64,000 nucleotides of DNA from Labia minor. Taxonomy: Eukaryota; Arthropoda; Insecta; Dermaptera; Spongiphoridae. The first letter of the stretch is position 1, and the number at the start of each line of letters is the position of its first letter. The position numbers were made by a program, and so were the translations under genes. The notes under the pieces are model-generated. The model was not told where the DNA came from. It saw only the letters and a list, made by a program, of their open reading frames with translations, and searched no databases. Location of the stretch: assembly GCA_963082975.1 (NCBI GenBank), contig OY720349.1:68570501-68634500 (forward strand). Direction: 5' to 3'. Positions 47,646-60,789 of the stretch are shown piece by piece.

Positions 47646-50600
47646 TACTCTCGTCTCATAAGGTCATAGAGCACGGAAATTAAAATTTAATAAAAATATA
47701 TTTTTTTTTTATAAAATTTATGAATTTATTTTTGTTTAATCTTAATTTTTAATTTATAGACATCCCTCTGTATATATGTTTATATATTTTTTAACATATA
47801 AATATAATATAAAATTTATTGGAATTTATTATGATTAGAACTCAACTTTTCAACTTTTAATTTAAAACAGTTTAATTTTATTATAAAATATATTAGGAAA
47901 CTATTTTTATTAAAATTCATTTTTATTATTATGGACCCTAAGCTCATTTTGGATTTCATCGAATTAAATATTATATAATAAATTTTTGTGAATTCAGTAT
48001 TTATAGCGTTTTTTACCACTCAGTTTCCGTCTTAATATAATATTAAATAGGACAACTAATTTTAATCAATAATTTATATTAAATATTTAAAAATTAAAAA
48101 AAAAATTAAAAAAAAATTTGGAAAATAGAAACTAAATATTAATTAACTCAAGTTGAGATTTCATGATGTATACAAAGATATATATTATTTATTTTGTGGT
48201 CAATTTTTTCTTTTCTTTTTTTAATAAATTAATTTCCTTTTTAATATGTAAATACAAAAAAAAAAATGCGAATTCATTGAATTGATAAATTTTATTTTAG
48301 TTTATTTTATTTTCATTAATTACTAAAAAGCATTCGCGTTTACTTTGCAAACCATACGCCCCCACTTCTCCTCGTCCCTTGGCCGTTATCTAGTGCCTGG
48401 TTTGATGGAATGAGCGACGATCAGTTATAAATATCATGAGTTTTCATGCAAACAGTTAATCAAACTTTATAAATGGCTAAAGAAAACGGAAGACTAATAT
48501 TAGTTATTGAAATGATGCAAATGGTATTGGAAAATTCATTTTAATCATTCATATTTGACAATTGTATTAAATTCACCATTCAATTAATAATTATATATAT
48601 ATATATATATATATAAATTATATTAATCAGAAAATTTTAATGGATCTCTTTTATTTGTTCTTTATTTAAAAAAGAAAATCAACCCCTAAGAAAAAATAAA
48701 TAAAACAAAAACAAAAACAAAAACTGAAAGAAATTTTCATAAATATTCATTACTCTATTTTTGTTCTGAAAATGACAACCCAAGGAAGAGACTTTACCTA
48801 GATTAAAATATTCCTTTTAATGGAGAGAATTGTTAAAAAATGAGAGAGGTAGAAGCATAAATAAAATAAATTAATTGATAAAATGAACATTAAAATGGGA
48901 GACAAATAACATAGGTTTTGTTCATTTCAAAATCATTTAATGATTTGGTGTAATCAATTTTTTTTATCATTCAAATGATTGAAATAATTAACTCGTGAAT
49001 ATTGAATTTATGCAAATATCATTTGCTCATTTTTTGGAGATGATTATATCTAATGGAAAAATATAATAAATTTAAATCAAATGACTGGTTAATAAAAAAA
49101 AAAAATATAATAAAAATAATAAACTATTATTTTAAAGGCGAACTTGAATAAAAAATTTAGATTATTAATTTAGTTTTACGGTCATTTGTATATATTTACT
49201 TATTTTTTTTTTATATTTTAATTTTATTAAATTTATTCACTGAATATACCAACAACAAATCTAAGAAATGAATTAATTATATATTATTTTCTTATTTAAT
49301 GTCCATATTAAAATTCTATCCTTGAATATTTATTATTTTTTTTTAAACTATATTTTATAGGTCAATTTGAAATGAGTAGTTAGAAATTGTTAACTTATTT
49401 CTTTCAAGGTTGCCTAGTGTATTTATTTAAAGCCCTTTTTAGACTATTCCTATAAAAATAAAAATAAAAAAGTATCAAAAGATTTAAATACAAGCTATAC
49501 AGTGAAAGCTAGAAAGGCATGTTTTTTAAAAAAGTGAGATAAATAAAATAAATAAAAAATAAAATATAAAATAATCTATAATTAACCAAACTTTGAAAGT
49601 TCATTGCTACCGGTTGATGTTCATTGATTTGAGTTTTTTCAGAAAAAAAGTAATCAGTACTTTGTTTAAATAGATATAATGGGAATTGAATTCTCATTGT
49701 AGAGTAGATACGATGAAATAAATATTATAATGAATTACTTTTTTAAGAATATTTTACTAAGGTTCATTTTAACTAATTTGTTTTTTATCATTATAATTTA
49801 ATTCCTAATTTAAGGGTTCATCCAAAGTTCAAATAAGTACATAAAGTATATAAAAGTAAAATTTTTAAAGTAAAAATAAAATATTGTTGTTGAATAAAAG
49901 GTCAACCATTCAATGGATTTTTCTAACTTGTGAACCTATCAATTGTTGCCCTATGTGTCGTAGTAATTACTAATTGATTTGACCAACCGGAAGAGAACTG
50001 AAAAGGGTGGGCGTAAAGTTCGGACGACAGCTGTTCCGTACATTCACTGAAAAGGGTTGGTTCAGGGTTAGAGAAAATATATATATATATAAAGAGCATG
50101 TGGAAAGAGGTGATGGGAGTGGAAAAACGATTCTGAACTGAAAAGATGCGTCAAAGTGTTGTCAAAATCGATCGGCAACAGCAACAACAACAAAACGAGG
50201 CGAACTTATTTCATTAATTGGACGATATCTTCTACTAATGGTACCTAATCGCTTAAACTTTTTCTTTTTCTAATTATAAATTATTTAATGATTTTTTTAA
50301 TATAAAATACTTCAATGACAATACACAATGAAAATATAAATTAAACTTATATAATTGTATGTAATCTATGTAATGTTAGAATTCTTTATTTATCTATGTA
50401 TATAATAACAAAAACATTAGGAAATATATAACATTATACTTATATATATAATTCTAGTAAAAAATATTAAAATATATATATATATATATATATAAATATA
50501 AGGGGGAGGTATATCAGAGATTGATTGATTAATCGTTGTTAAAATGATAATATTTAGTATATTGTTGTTATATTATTATAGTAAAAAATATAATTTATTA

Positions 50601-50995
50601 GTTTTTTTTTTTCAAAAATATCAAAATTTGAAAAAAAAAAAAATAATACATTTTTGTCATTTTTTTTATTTTTTTGATAAATTTGGTTATTAATTTAAAA
50701 ATTAGATGTCAATGGTCATAATTCATTCATCGTGATTAAAACAAACAAATTCTTTACAGATCAATATCTGAAATCTTAAGAATTTGTCTCTTCATTAATT
50801 CCCCTTCATAAAATACACACACAAGTGAGAGTTTCCAATTAAATTCCTTCTCCCTTCTCTCTTTCAAGTAAATGTAAATATTGAAATACTTTCTAAGTTA
50901 AATAATCATTAATCAATTGTAATTGTATAGAAGTTGAAAAGAATGGAGATGAGACTTTTTTGATTTATAATTTAATGCCTTATTTTTAGGGTGAC

Positions 50996-51041
<46 letters not shown>

Positions 51042-52169
51042 GTAAAATGTTACATATTATAATTTATTAATTTTAGTTAAGTATAAGATAAAGATAAAGA
51101 TAAAATCGAGAAATGATATAGAATCTTTAATGTTTTTTAAAAAAAATATTTTCTAACCTATGATATGTACATATATAACAAATTTAGCATAGTTTTGGTA
51201 TTATATAAATTGTTAAGGAATTTCGAATCATTCCTTTCTCTCTTTAGAGTCTCATGAGTACCGCGTTTAGAGATCCATCCATGAATTATTTCTCCGTTAC
51301 TAACGAGTACATAGCTAGTATAGAGATACTAGATACTGGTATATGTATAAAGATATAAAACAAGAGAGGAGCGACCCTTATAAACCCTTTGGCTAGGTAA
51401 AGGTTGCTTATATTATATTATCAATAGTTAATTGTCTATTGGATAATTAAAACATAAGCATTGAGGCCTCTTAATTGGAATGTATACAGCTAAATTAGCT
51501 TGGGATAGATTTAATGCAATAGGACCATTGAAATGTGAAAATAAGTGAAGGATTTTACATTCAAATGTAGATATCTATACTCAGCATGATGAATTATAAT
51601 AAATAATGGTTGTATATTTCTTATCTCCTTTAAATATATATATATATAGGAAAAAGAAAAAATGTATAAAAGGTATTAAAAAAGCAATACTTGTATACTT
51701 ATTTAAAATCAACCCCTCTAAAAGTTGGTCTTTCATTTTAATAACGCGGAACTTTCTATCTTATGTTTATGAAAGAAGGTATGTAAAGTCATTCATTTAG
51801 AAGAGAAAAAGTTTATGCTTGTTCAGTATTTCAGTTTTATCAACGAGATTAAAAGGATAACATAGTTTTTATAATATTATTTATTAATTATTTATATTAT
51901 TATTCAATTATGTATAATAATTAAAAAAATATTACTATAATTTTATTTGAAATCATTAACCTTAATTTTGGAACCTTTTTAAAAAGAGAGAAAAGAATAG
52001 TAAGTAGTACTACAATTAAAAGGCCAAATTGAATTTCAACGAAAAAAGATCAAAATTTTCTCAATTTGTTTAATTAAAATGTAATTAAAAATATTCCCTA
52101 CGAGAATGGAGAATGAAGAATGAAACGTGAGGTATAGAAAGCTTCTGTGGTCAATAGAAATTTAGGAAG
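47646..52169. other. Gene-free stretch
   Basis: GC-richer patches at 48335-48440 (CATACGCCCCCACTTCTCC) and 49975-50230 (with CAACAGCAACAACAACAA) have no supported frame. The rest is AT-rich with (TA)n arrays. Confidence 0.5.
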
Positions 52170-52680
52170 GTGATTGTGATCGATGCTAATGGATGATTGG
52201 TCTAATTGCCACCCATTTCCTACTCCTTCCTACGTAGGGGAGACAGGACTCCCCCCAATTGAGCCAACTCGAACAGGGATCCTGTGGGATTGATCGCTGC
52301 TCCTATAGCTGCTACTCGAGTTAGATATTGGTATACGCGTACATGGCTACCTGAAGAGCCAAAAGCCCCAGAGTGTCAGGTCCCCAAAGAGTAAAATTGA
52401 ATCAATGTGGGGTCCGGAGATTGAACCTGGGGGAAGCAGGTATTTCCGGTAAGAGGGTGTGGTTTTCTCTCTCATCTCTCGCATGCACATTATTAGCGCT
52501 GCAATCGGACTCGATGTGTTTGCGTCTGTGACGTGGTGTATGTGTGTGTTTTTGTGTGTGAATGCAATCAGGACCTCACCTTAATTAGCAACTGAGTGTA
52601 TATAACAAACAGTTTGGGCGCGGCCCACCTGGCGCATATACACGCGCAACTGACACCCCAACCCATCCCATCCCTATCAC
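52170..52680. promoter_or_regulatory. GC-richer non-coding island
   Basis: The left part (52230-52460) has GGGGAGACAGGACTCCCCCC, a near-palindrome, and on the minus strand CAGGTTCAATCTCC, like a tRNA B box, so a SINE relic is possible. The right part has ATTAGCGCTGCAATCGGACT, ACCTCACCTTAATTAGC and TGGGCGCGGCCCACCTGGCG. There is no supported ORF. Confidence 0.3.
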
Positions 52681-52709
52681 CCATATATATATATATATAT
52701 ATATACAGA

Positions 52710-54116
52710 TCTATGCCTATTACCACAAATGCATGCACGAGATTGCTCTAATGAACGCAAATTGAATTGAATAGCGCCCGTAAAGTGATTTGGAAAAGAA
52801 TGCATTCCACGCTTTTTTAATATTAAAAGAGAAGTGAGAGAGAGAGAGAGAGATCAATATAAAATTTCAAGTTTCTCTAGGTAAACCTAAGAATAAATTA
52901 AAAAAAAAATCACAAATGGACACCATAATATTTATTTATTGGCCTTTATTTGAAAATACAAATTTGTAATGAGTTCCCATTGGTCTACTCATAATAATGA
53001 TAGCACCCTTGATAATTTCAGGGGACTATAATGATCCCTGAGTTAGACATGGATATTTCATTTGAACTTGTATGGTAGGAATCCTTTCTCAAGGAATTCT
53101 GTAATTTAAATAATCTGATTAGATTAGATAGAATAATAGAAGAAAAAATTATATTTTTAAACTAAATTAAATATATTATCTATTTAAGGAATTAATATAT
53201 AAAATTTTATTTTTTTAAAAAATGAGAAATTATTTACACTAAAATTATACATATATAGTATAAAAAGTTTTGTTGAATATAAGTAATTCAAGCGGAAGAG
53301 GTTGATAATAGAATCCGATTTTAAAAAGTGAAAATGAAGACCAGGGTAAAAAAATTCTATTACATTTCTACTGGCAAAATTGCTCAAGTTGAAAAACTTT
53401 TTTTGTGTCTATCCTGCCTTTGCAAGAAAAATTGTTTAAGACTATAAAAATCTTGAAGTTGTTCTTTATTTGAGTAGAAAAAAAAGTTGTTTTTTTTTTG
53501 TGCATTTTAATAAAGCTGTTGATAAAGTTATAACATTTTTTATCAGAGAAAGAATTTTAAAATAGATATTAAATAATTAATTTTATTTTTTTTTAACATA
53601 CAAATATTTATAAGTGATTAGGATTAAAAATCATATATATTTAATATATACTATAATACATCTCAAATCCATATTCATAAATCTCGAATCGTGTTTGTTG
53701 TATGGTTAGTTCCTACGGAAATATTATATAAATATTTGCAAATATTATATAAATATCTACAACCTTTCCAATCGTGGATCACTTTCATCTAATTTCTTGA
53801 TTTTATTGTCTCCCAAAGCAAAAAATTTGTGATAAATGGTATGTGTACCATAGTTTAAAAAGATAAATTATCAAAAAGATATTATTTACTATATTATTTT
53901 AAAAACTCTGTTTTTTTCTATTCTTTTGAAAAAAGAATAAGGTATATTAATATATTCTACATATACTTATACATTTAAATCAATTAGTAATCTCTTTATC
54001 CTAAAATTAATGTTGATATGCGAATAAATCGATGAAAATGAAATATTTCATAGAAGATTCCATACAAAAGGAGTTTACAAAACATACAACTACTAAAAAT
54101 CAATTTCTAATATAAT
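52710..54116. other. Gene-free AT-rich stretch
   Basis: A (GA)n run at 52836-52852 and several A/T runs; nothing else seen. Confidence 0.55.
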
Positions 54117-54770
54117 AAGTTGACCTGTGGCCAGGTCCGAACCGACCGACAGTTTGAAATAAATTAATTTCCAGCTACAGAAACAATTTCAAATAATTTT
54201 AATATATCTATTAATGTAATAAAAAACAGATAGGCATACATAAATAATAAATATAAACATTTTTAATTTTATTTTATTTATAATATATATGCAAGACCAG
54301 GCTGTGACGTCATGAATGACTGGATGATGTCATATAATTTTAAATCAAGAAAAAACTAATAAATATGATTTTTCTCGAGGATAAAACCAATACAAAGTGC
54401 ATGATTCGTGGTGATATATAAAAAAATCTCCTCATGTGAAATTTGGTGTGAAAATAACCCTTTCCTTCCTATCGTCGATCGCTAATACTACCACTTCCGG
54501 TTTCCGGAATTGCACCAAAAGTTGATCAATTCATCCCACTGATGCATTAAGTAAATATACCAAATTTCATCAAAATCGGTTGAGCCGTTCAGGCTGTACA
54601 CATCTATACGGACGGACAGACGGACGGACAGACGGACAGACGGACAGACATCATGCTAAAAATACTTTTTTCTGTTTAGAAAATGCATGATTCGTGGAGA
54701 TATGTAAAAATCTCCACATGTGAAATTTGGTGTGAAAACAATACCTCCCTTACTATCGTCGGTCGGTAAA
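54117..54770 (+). repeat. Dispersed repeat R1, most complete copy
   Basis: It starts AAGTTGACCTGTGGCCAGGT and ends CGTCGGTCGGTAA, with ACCGACCGAC near the start and its inverse at the end, giving a short subterminal inverted pair. It contains two related 85-bp modules, 54400-54484 and 54686-54770. Both read CATGATTCGTGG, then AATCTCC-CATGTGAAATTTG, then TATCGTCG. Between the modules lie AAATTTCATCAAAATCGG, GAGCCGTTCAGGCTGTAC and (GGACGGACAGAC)n. It has no ORF and looks non-autonomous. The superfamily is not clear to me. Confidence 0.85.
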
Positions 54771-55683
54771 AATTAGAAGGATAGAAAAAGAACAAAACAA
54801 ACAAATTATGTTTTAAAGAGAATTAGTTAATAACATTTCAATTTGAAATATTTGGAATAAGAGCTGAGAAATAAAAAAAAAAAGTAAATTAAGTTTGATT
54901 CATAATTGTCTGAAATAATTCTTTTTCTCTTCTTTTTCTTCCTCCTTCAAAAAGAGAATTCGCTTACTTATTCTACCTTTCTTAATAACTTTATTCGGTA
55001 AACAAAACAAGCAAAAGGTGATTGAAAGTTTTCATTCTTTTTTTTTCCCGGGGTAAGAAACTTTTAAAGGAAATAAAAAATGAAGTTGGAAATTCATAAG
55101 TTTGTGGAAAAAATGTTTGTTTTATAAATGAGGCACCTATCCAAGTAATACTGATAGATACCTCGGCCTGACCCCAACCCTCTTCTCTTCCTAATCGCTA
55201 ATTTAAATGTTTTTTGAGTTTTCCATCTGTTTGTTATTCTAGAAAGAATAATAATAATATTAAGAATAAAAACTGAACTAAGTAATGATAAAAAACAAAT
55301 ACTTTTGGTGAATATTATAAAGGAAAGCGAGTTCTATTGGATTATAGGGTTGTTCTTCTGTTTTATTTAATTTCAATTATCAAGTATTTTTAAGCCCATT
55401 TAATAAATAAAAATTAATGTAAGTATTTAATTTTCAAGATTTTAAAATTATTTAAGAATCTTTGTTTTTGTTATCTGATGTTGGTGTAACCACCAAAATG
55501 CACAAATAAATTAATTTGAAACTATTTTGACTATTTAAATTTGAAAATATTATTTTCTTAAAAAAGGTTTAAGTTTAATTTCAACAAAATGCATTTGTCA
55601 ATAATTGTTAAGGCTTAATGCTTTAATCATTTTTTTAAAAAAAAATTATTTTCAAATTTAAAAATAAAAAAAAAAAATTGATT

Positions 55684-55946
55684 TTAAATTTCCTTCATAA
55701 TGAGAGCGTCGCTCTCCTTAAAAAGTTTTAATGCTTCTGAATTCTCTTCTCGTCCATTTCTATGTACGATGGCACGCCTGAAGTGATATTTACCAGTTTT
55801 TTTCTTCTTGCATCGACTGTAAGATTGATAAGATCTATTTGATCAAACACAGTGCATTTTGGATTCTTTAAATTTAACTTTTGTGCTTTGCAACTAATTA
55901 TTGTCTTTTTCAATCCCATAGTCGATCCGGTTGGAAATAAGAATTG
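55684..55946 (-). pseudogene. Coding-like block with one frameshift, unrecognised
   Basis: From about 55946 the minus strand reads FLFPTGSTMGLKKTIISC, continues through KNPKCTVFDQIDLINL and GVPSYIEMDE, and ends at TAA (55728). At the same place a second frame continues in protein-like manner, ENSEALKLFKESDALIMKEI, to TAA at 55684. Joining needs one small indel near 55745. The composition of both parts is typical of real protein and unlike other ORFs in this AT-rich DNA. I do not recognise the family. It may be a decayed transposon or gene fragment, or a short exon pair. No splice sites fit the switch well. Confidence 0.3.
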
Positions 55947-56252
55947 GATTTTTTAAGTAAATCCCACTATTTGTATTTTATATGTAAAGGAAATCCAATA
56001 CTTAATTAATTTTTTCTCTTTCCATTATATAAAAGGTATAACCACCATTTTTTATATATTTCTATTTTTTGATTGAGGGCAATCAATTTATATCTCTCCA
56101 ATCTTTTACATTAATTAACATTTTATGTTAATTTTTAATTTTGTCACCATTTTTAATTTAAATGCAAGTGTTTTATTTGAGAGATCCCTAGAAAATTAAT
56201 TAACTAATTCCTTTTAATTAGGTTCTTTATTCAAAGTATCTAGACTCTAGAC

Positions 56253-56883
56253 CAGGGGTCGGCAACCTGCGGCCCGCGGGCCGCATGCGGCCCTTTTCGA
56301 CTTTTTGTGCGGCCCGCCAAATCATTAATATAATTTTGAAAAAATCAACAGAGTGTGAGCGTGAACGTGCCGAAATGTGGCCGGTGGCAATAATGTATAC
56401 GAACAGAAGTACAAATTTACAAAACTTGTTGAGGATCTCAGGATCCCAAACACAATCGGACGTAAATGGATTATCCAACAATATTCAAGAACAAACATCG
56501 CATTGAACCTTAATGAATGAATAAAATGAAAGATATTTTTTATTCACATATAATGTATTTTTGTAATTGAAATTGTATTTTCTTTTTTCCTGTTACAAAC
56601 TGTATTATTTTTGTTTTCTAACATTCTTGTTTTTTTATTATAAAATTTATTTCATTATTATATTATTTAATTATATTTATAAGTATGTAATTGGAATCGT
56701 ATGTTTTTTTTAAGAATTGTAAAATGTTGTCAATAAAAAGTACTTTTTTCTATAATCTTTTAATAATATTTAGACTTGTATATGATATATAAGCACTATG
56801 TAAGTTACATTTGTATGTGCGGCCCGCATAAAAAAAATTATTTTGAAAATGGCCCGCCATCCGAAAAAGGTTGCCGACCCCTG
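56253..56883 (+). mobile_element. Non-autonomous hAT element with 8-bp target duplication
   Basis: 631 bp with 16-bp perfect inverted ends CAGGGGTCGGCAACCT, flanked by a perfect 8-bp duplication CTCTAGAC (56245-56252 and 56884-56891). Inside each end lies CpG-rich GCGGCCCGC-type sequence that stands out in this AT-rich DNA. The 8-bp duplication and CAGGGG tip define the hAT superfamily. The interior has an ORF (56285-56506) that I do not recognise and no hAT dimerisation signature, so the element depends on transposase from elsewhere. The intact duplication indicates recent insertion. Confidence 0.92.
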
Positions 56884-56891
56884 CTCTAGAC

Positions 56892-59510
56892 CATTGTACA
56901 ACCCCATCATGAAGAAGAATATGTATACTTATTGAGGCTAAGAGAAAAATTATTTTCTAGTTTTTAGTACATTTACTTATAAATAAAACACTGTAACTTA
57001 ATTTTTGTTTTAATTATTTATTTTTCTCTATTTAAAATATTAATTGTATTTTATAAAGCATTGAATTCAAAAAATTAAAAACTTGTAAGATAATTTATTT
57101 ATTTAATTGAAATATTACATTTATAACGTTTTTGATTCTGCTTTTTCATTTCTATTAATATACCCTTTTCTGTTTTATCACAAGGCGCCCTTATAGCATC
57201 GAGGTTTTGCAACAACGAAAGGATTAAGTAACAACCTGATAATCTTTGGCAGTAGCCCGATTGAAGAATTTTTTGTAGCTTCTTTACTACTCATTGTGGT
57301 GAAGTTCTATTGATAATTTCATTATCTCATTTGGGCTTTACCATAAATATTAGTAAAATCATTAAAATTTTTAGTTAATTATTATATACACACTATGTAC
57401 TATATATTTATGTTTATTTGTGGAAAATTCATTTATGAATTTTCAAAATGGTAATTTAAATGTTATATTATTTTTGTAATGTGGAAAAAACTCCATTTTA
57501 GACCCTAATAAATTAAATTATAATTAAATCATTAATTAGACAATTATGTTCAATGATTGTGAAATAAATCAAGTGGTATTAAATTATATTTTTATTCATT
57601 TTTAAAAATTAGTTATTAAACATATTTATTATTAATTAGTGGGTAATATATGTATATATATATAGGACGTAAATATATTTATTGGTTTTACGATGTATAT
57701 GCAGAGTGATATTCGAATATATTTATTAATAATATTAGAATGGAATTTGATTAATTTTGTTATTAGAGAGATTTATTTTCAAGATATAATTTAGTGAATA
57801 TAATCGCCTCCCCTCTCTCCCCCCAAATGGTATTCATTCGAAGGTATTTACCAAAATCCAATTGGATGCGTGTAAGTAAATACTTTTCTTTCACAAATAT
57901 TTGCAATTGTCTAATTCCAATTTGTTGTTCAGGCTGATTTATAGCAAACTACCATTCGTTTTCAATTTATTCTTTCAAATGGAAAAGGCAGAGTGGAATT
58001 TCTAAGTTTTATAATTTATTGGATGTTAAATTATAAAAGATATTCTTGATAATGTAAATCATAAGAATATAATTATTATAGAATTGAAATATTTTTTTTT
58101 CTTATTTTAATATAAAATTAAATCAAGTCAATTTCTAAATAGAATATATACACATTGATAGAATATTAAGAAAAATATTATGTTAATTTTTAATAATTAA
58201 TTTTCAAAGAGAACTAATCTTGATAAAATTAGGTTTACCAGAACAATCAAGATTATAGATTGAAATAATATTTTTTTTTTTTAGTATATACAGTTTTACA
58301 TTTTGATAATTTGTTTATTTAATTGATGTTAATTATTTTATTATTATTAATTTATATAAACATTTACTAAAATTAACTCAGAAATTAAAAATTACATCAA
58401 ATAAAAATATTAAAAAAAAATTCCAATTCCAAAAAAATTAAATTACAAAATTAAACCTAAAAAAAAAAAAAAATAATAATTTTCAAACATAAAAGAAAAT
58501 CGTCAGTAATATTTACTTTGATTTAATGAAATTTAACAAACTCTTTTAACCCAAACCAATAAATCAATACATTTGAAGTGAATATTTTAATTCTTTTCAA
58601 TTACTAAATTTTTAAAACTCGAATAAAGATTTTTTTAGATAATGGTATCCATTTGATATATTGATTAGAGAAAAAAATATATATTATTAATAAGAATAAA
58701 GAAATTAAAAACTATGTTAAAATATATAAATATTTTGGAGTTTATAAAGGTATAAGCAATATACGTAGTTGAAATGATCATTATTATATATAGGTTAAAT
58801 TAATTTATAATGAATTGAAACGAAATAATTGTTTAGTAGTGATAACGTTTTCCAGTTGTAAATAAATTAATGCCAAGAGAGGGCAAAATAAATCGACCAG
58901 AGACCAGAGAGAGAATTTTCGCTCTATATCTATCTATCTATCTATCTATCTATAGATCTATAACTCAATTAAGTTATTTTGAAAAAATAAAAAAAAAAAT
59001 TTATAATAGGGATTAGGGGAATGACTGATAGTAAATTTTATATGGGATATGCAAAATTTCAGGTTGACGATATTAGCGAGTACATTTGTGATCTATCAGA
59101 CGCGTAATGACCCGTTTTTATTGAACTATTGAAAGGAATTATTGTTCTGTCTATCATCCGAATGCAGTTTTGAGGGTGTGAGTGTAAAAAGAAGGGATGA
59201 GGTAAAAGAGGAATGAGAGTGATTATTTAAAATGAAAACTTCGGTTCAAACAAGACCGAGTTTCAGCTTTGTGACTCTCTCTTTAATCCATTAGAGTAAA
59301 ATGATGGCCAGCCGATCGGAAGAGTTACCATCCACGGACGGATTTCGTTCGAGAGCAACTTCATAAATAGAGTAATTGACGTTTTCAATGTTTTACATAG
59401 TCAGTCTGCTTGAAAGAAAAATCCTTTTCATTTTGAATGGATGTTGATTGGAGAGAACAATTAACGGATTATCAACAATTTCTTTTTTTACGCCCTGTTT
59501 GGGCATTCCT

Positions 59511-59554
<44 letters not shown>

Positions 59555-60683
59555 TTAATTTATTTTTAACCAAACCAAAAAAAAATATTCTATTCTATTA
59601 TCAATAAGAAGAAATTTTATTTTTCTCAAGCAATGAAATAATTTAATAAATATAATCAATTAATAATGATTAGACTCTATTTAAATGTAAATAATATATG
59701 CAATAAACCCTGAAATAATATTATTATTAATATTCTTAAAAAAATTTAACTTAACTTTATGACTTTTTTTTAAATAAATAAAATAATAACAATAGTAATA
59801 ATAAAATAATTAAATGGGGACAAAGCTATTATATTTATTATTGAATAATTCAAAATAAAAGGTTAAATTATAATTAATTGTAATAAAGTTTAAAATAAAT
59901 AATCACAAATACACATTTTAAATAAATAAAATAGGTGTAAGTGTCGCTCACATTTTTTTTTTTTTTAAATCAACTGATAAATTATTTTTACATTATAACA
60001 TCAAATTATAAGAGGAGATAATTGGAATGGGTACAAGTGGATTTTTTAATGTCAAAGCTAATAAATGATATTTAAAAAAAATATTAATGACAGCCATATT
60101 CATTTGTCAAATTTATCAATTTCAGTCAAATACTTCGGTTATAAAAATAATATTTATTCATTTAAACTTGTCTAATGGATATATAATTCTTTTGTATACT
60201 TTTTATAACATTTTATAATCACTTTAGTTATAAATTTATTTTATTTTTCTCAAAGGACTTAATACATTATTGAAGAAATTGAATTTTTGACAAACTATAT
60301 TATTTATTATATACGTGTATATATTTTGTGAAATATTTTCTATTTATTTCTATCTTTAAATTTAAATCGACATTTTTATCTAGTTACCCACAACATCTAT
60401 CATAATCGAACAGATTAAATATTTTATTATTCTAGCTGTAAAAGACAAGATCAATAATACTACGTGTATTTATTTCCTTTCCCCTTTCAATTGAGAAATC
60501 AATTCCAATCTTCACTAATATAACTATCATTTTTCATAATTCTAATACGTTTATCAATGAAGAATAGAAATTAAAATTTTTGTTGTAAAAAAAAAATATT
60601 TTTAATTGAAAAAAATATTACGTATATCTAATACAACATAATTATTGATATTGTTTTTATTTAGTTATTCATCTAATTAATAT
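56892..60683. other. No recognised exon; possibly intron of the TIA-type gene
   Basis: Downstream of the TIA-type exon in gene direction. Slightly GC-richer patches occur at 57180-57310 and 59220-59420 (GGCCAGCCGATCGGAAGAGT), but I could not read an RRM3 peptide in them. Confidence 0.45.
58926..58953. repeat. (CTAT)n microsatellite
   Basis: About seven tetranucleotide units. Confidence 0.95.
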
Positions 60684-60725
60684 AAAAAAAAAAAAAAAAA
60701 AAAAAAAAAATAAAAAAAAAAAAAA
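60684..60725. repeat. Poly(A) tract
   Basis: A nearly pure run of about 40 A lies 65 bp beyond the donor of the TIA-type exon (poly-U in the transcript). TIA proteins themselves bind U-rich sequence just downstream of 5' splice sites, so its place is suggestive, but such runs are common throughout this window. Confidence 0.9.
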
Positions 60726-60789
60726 TGAAAGATAAAAAAGAAGAGAGTAAGTAGTTTCGGAGTCTGAAAATCAATTGCCGGGTACTTAC

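Noticed and set aside
50130-50215. Glutamine-rich frame with a CAACAGCAACAA run
   Set aside because: Short, closes soon after, no splice borders, and typical of simple repeats.
56285-56506. ORF inside the hAT element as a transposase
   Set aside because: Only 73 codons, with no hAT dimerisation or catalytic signature in any frame.
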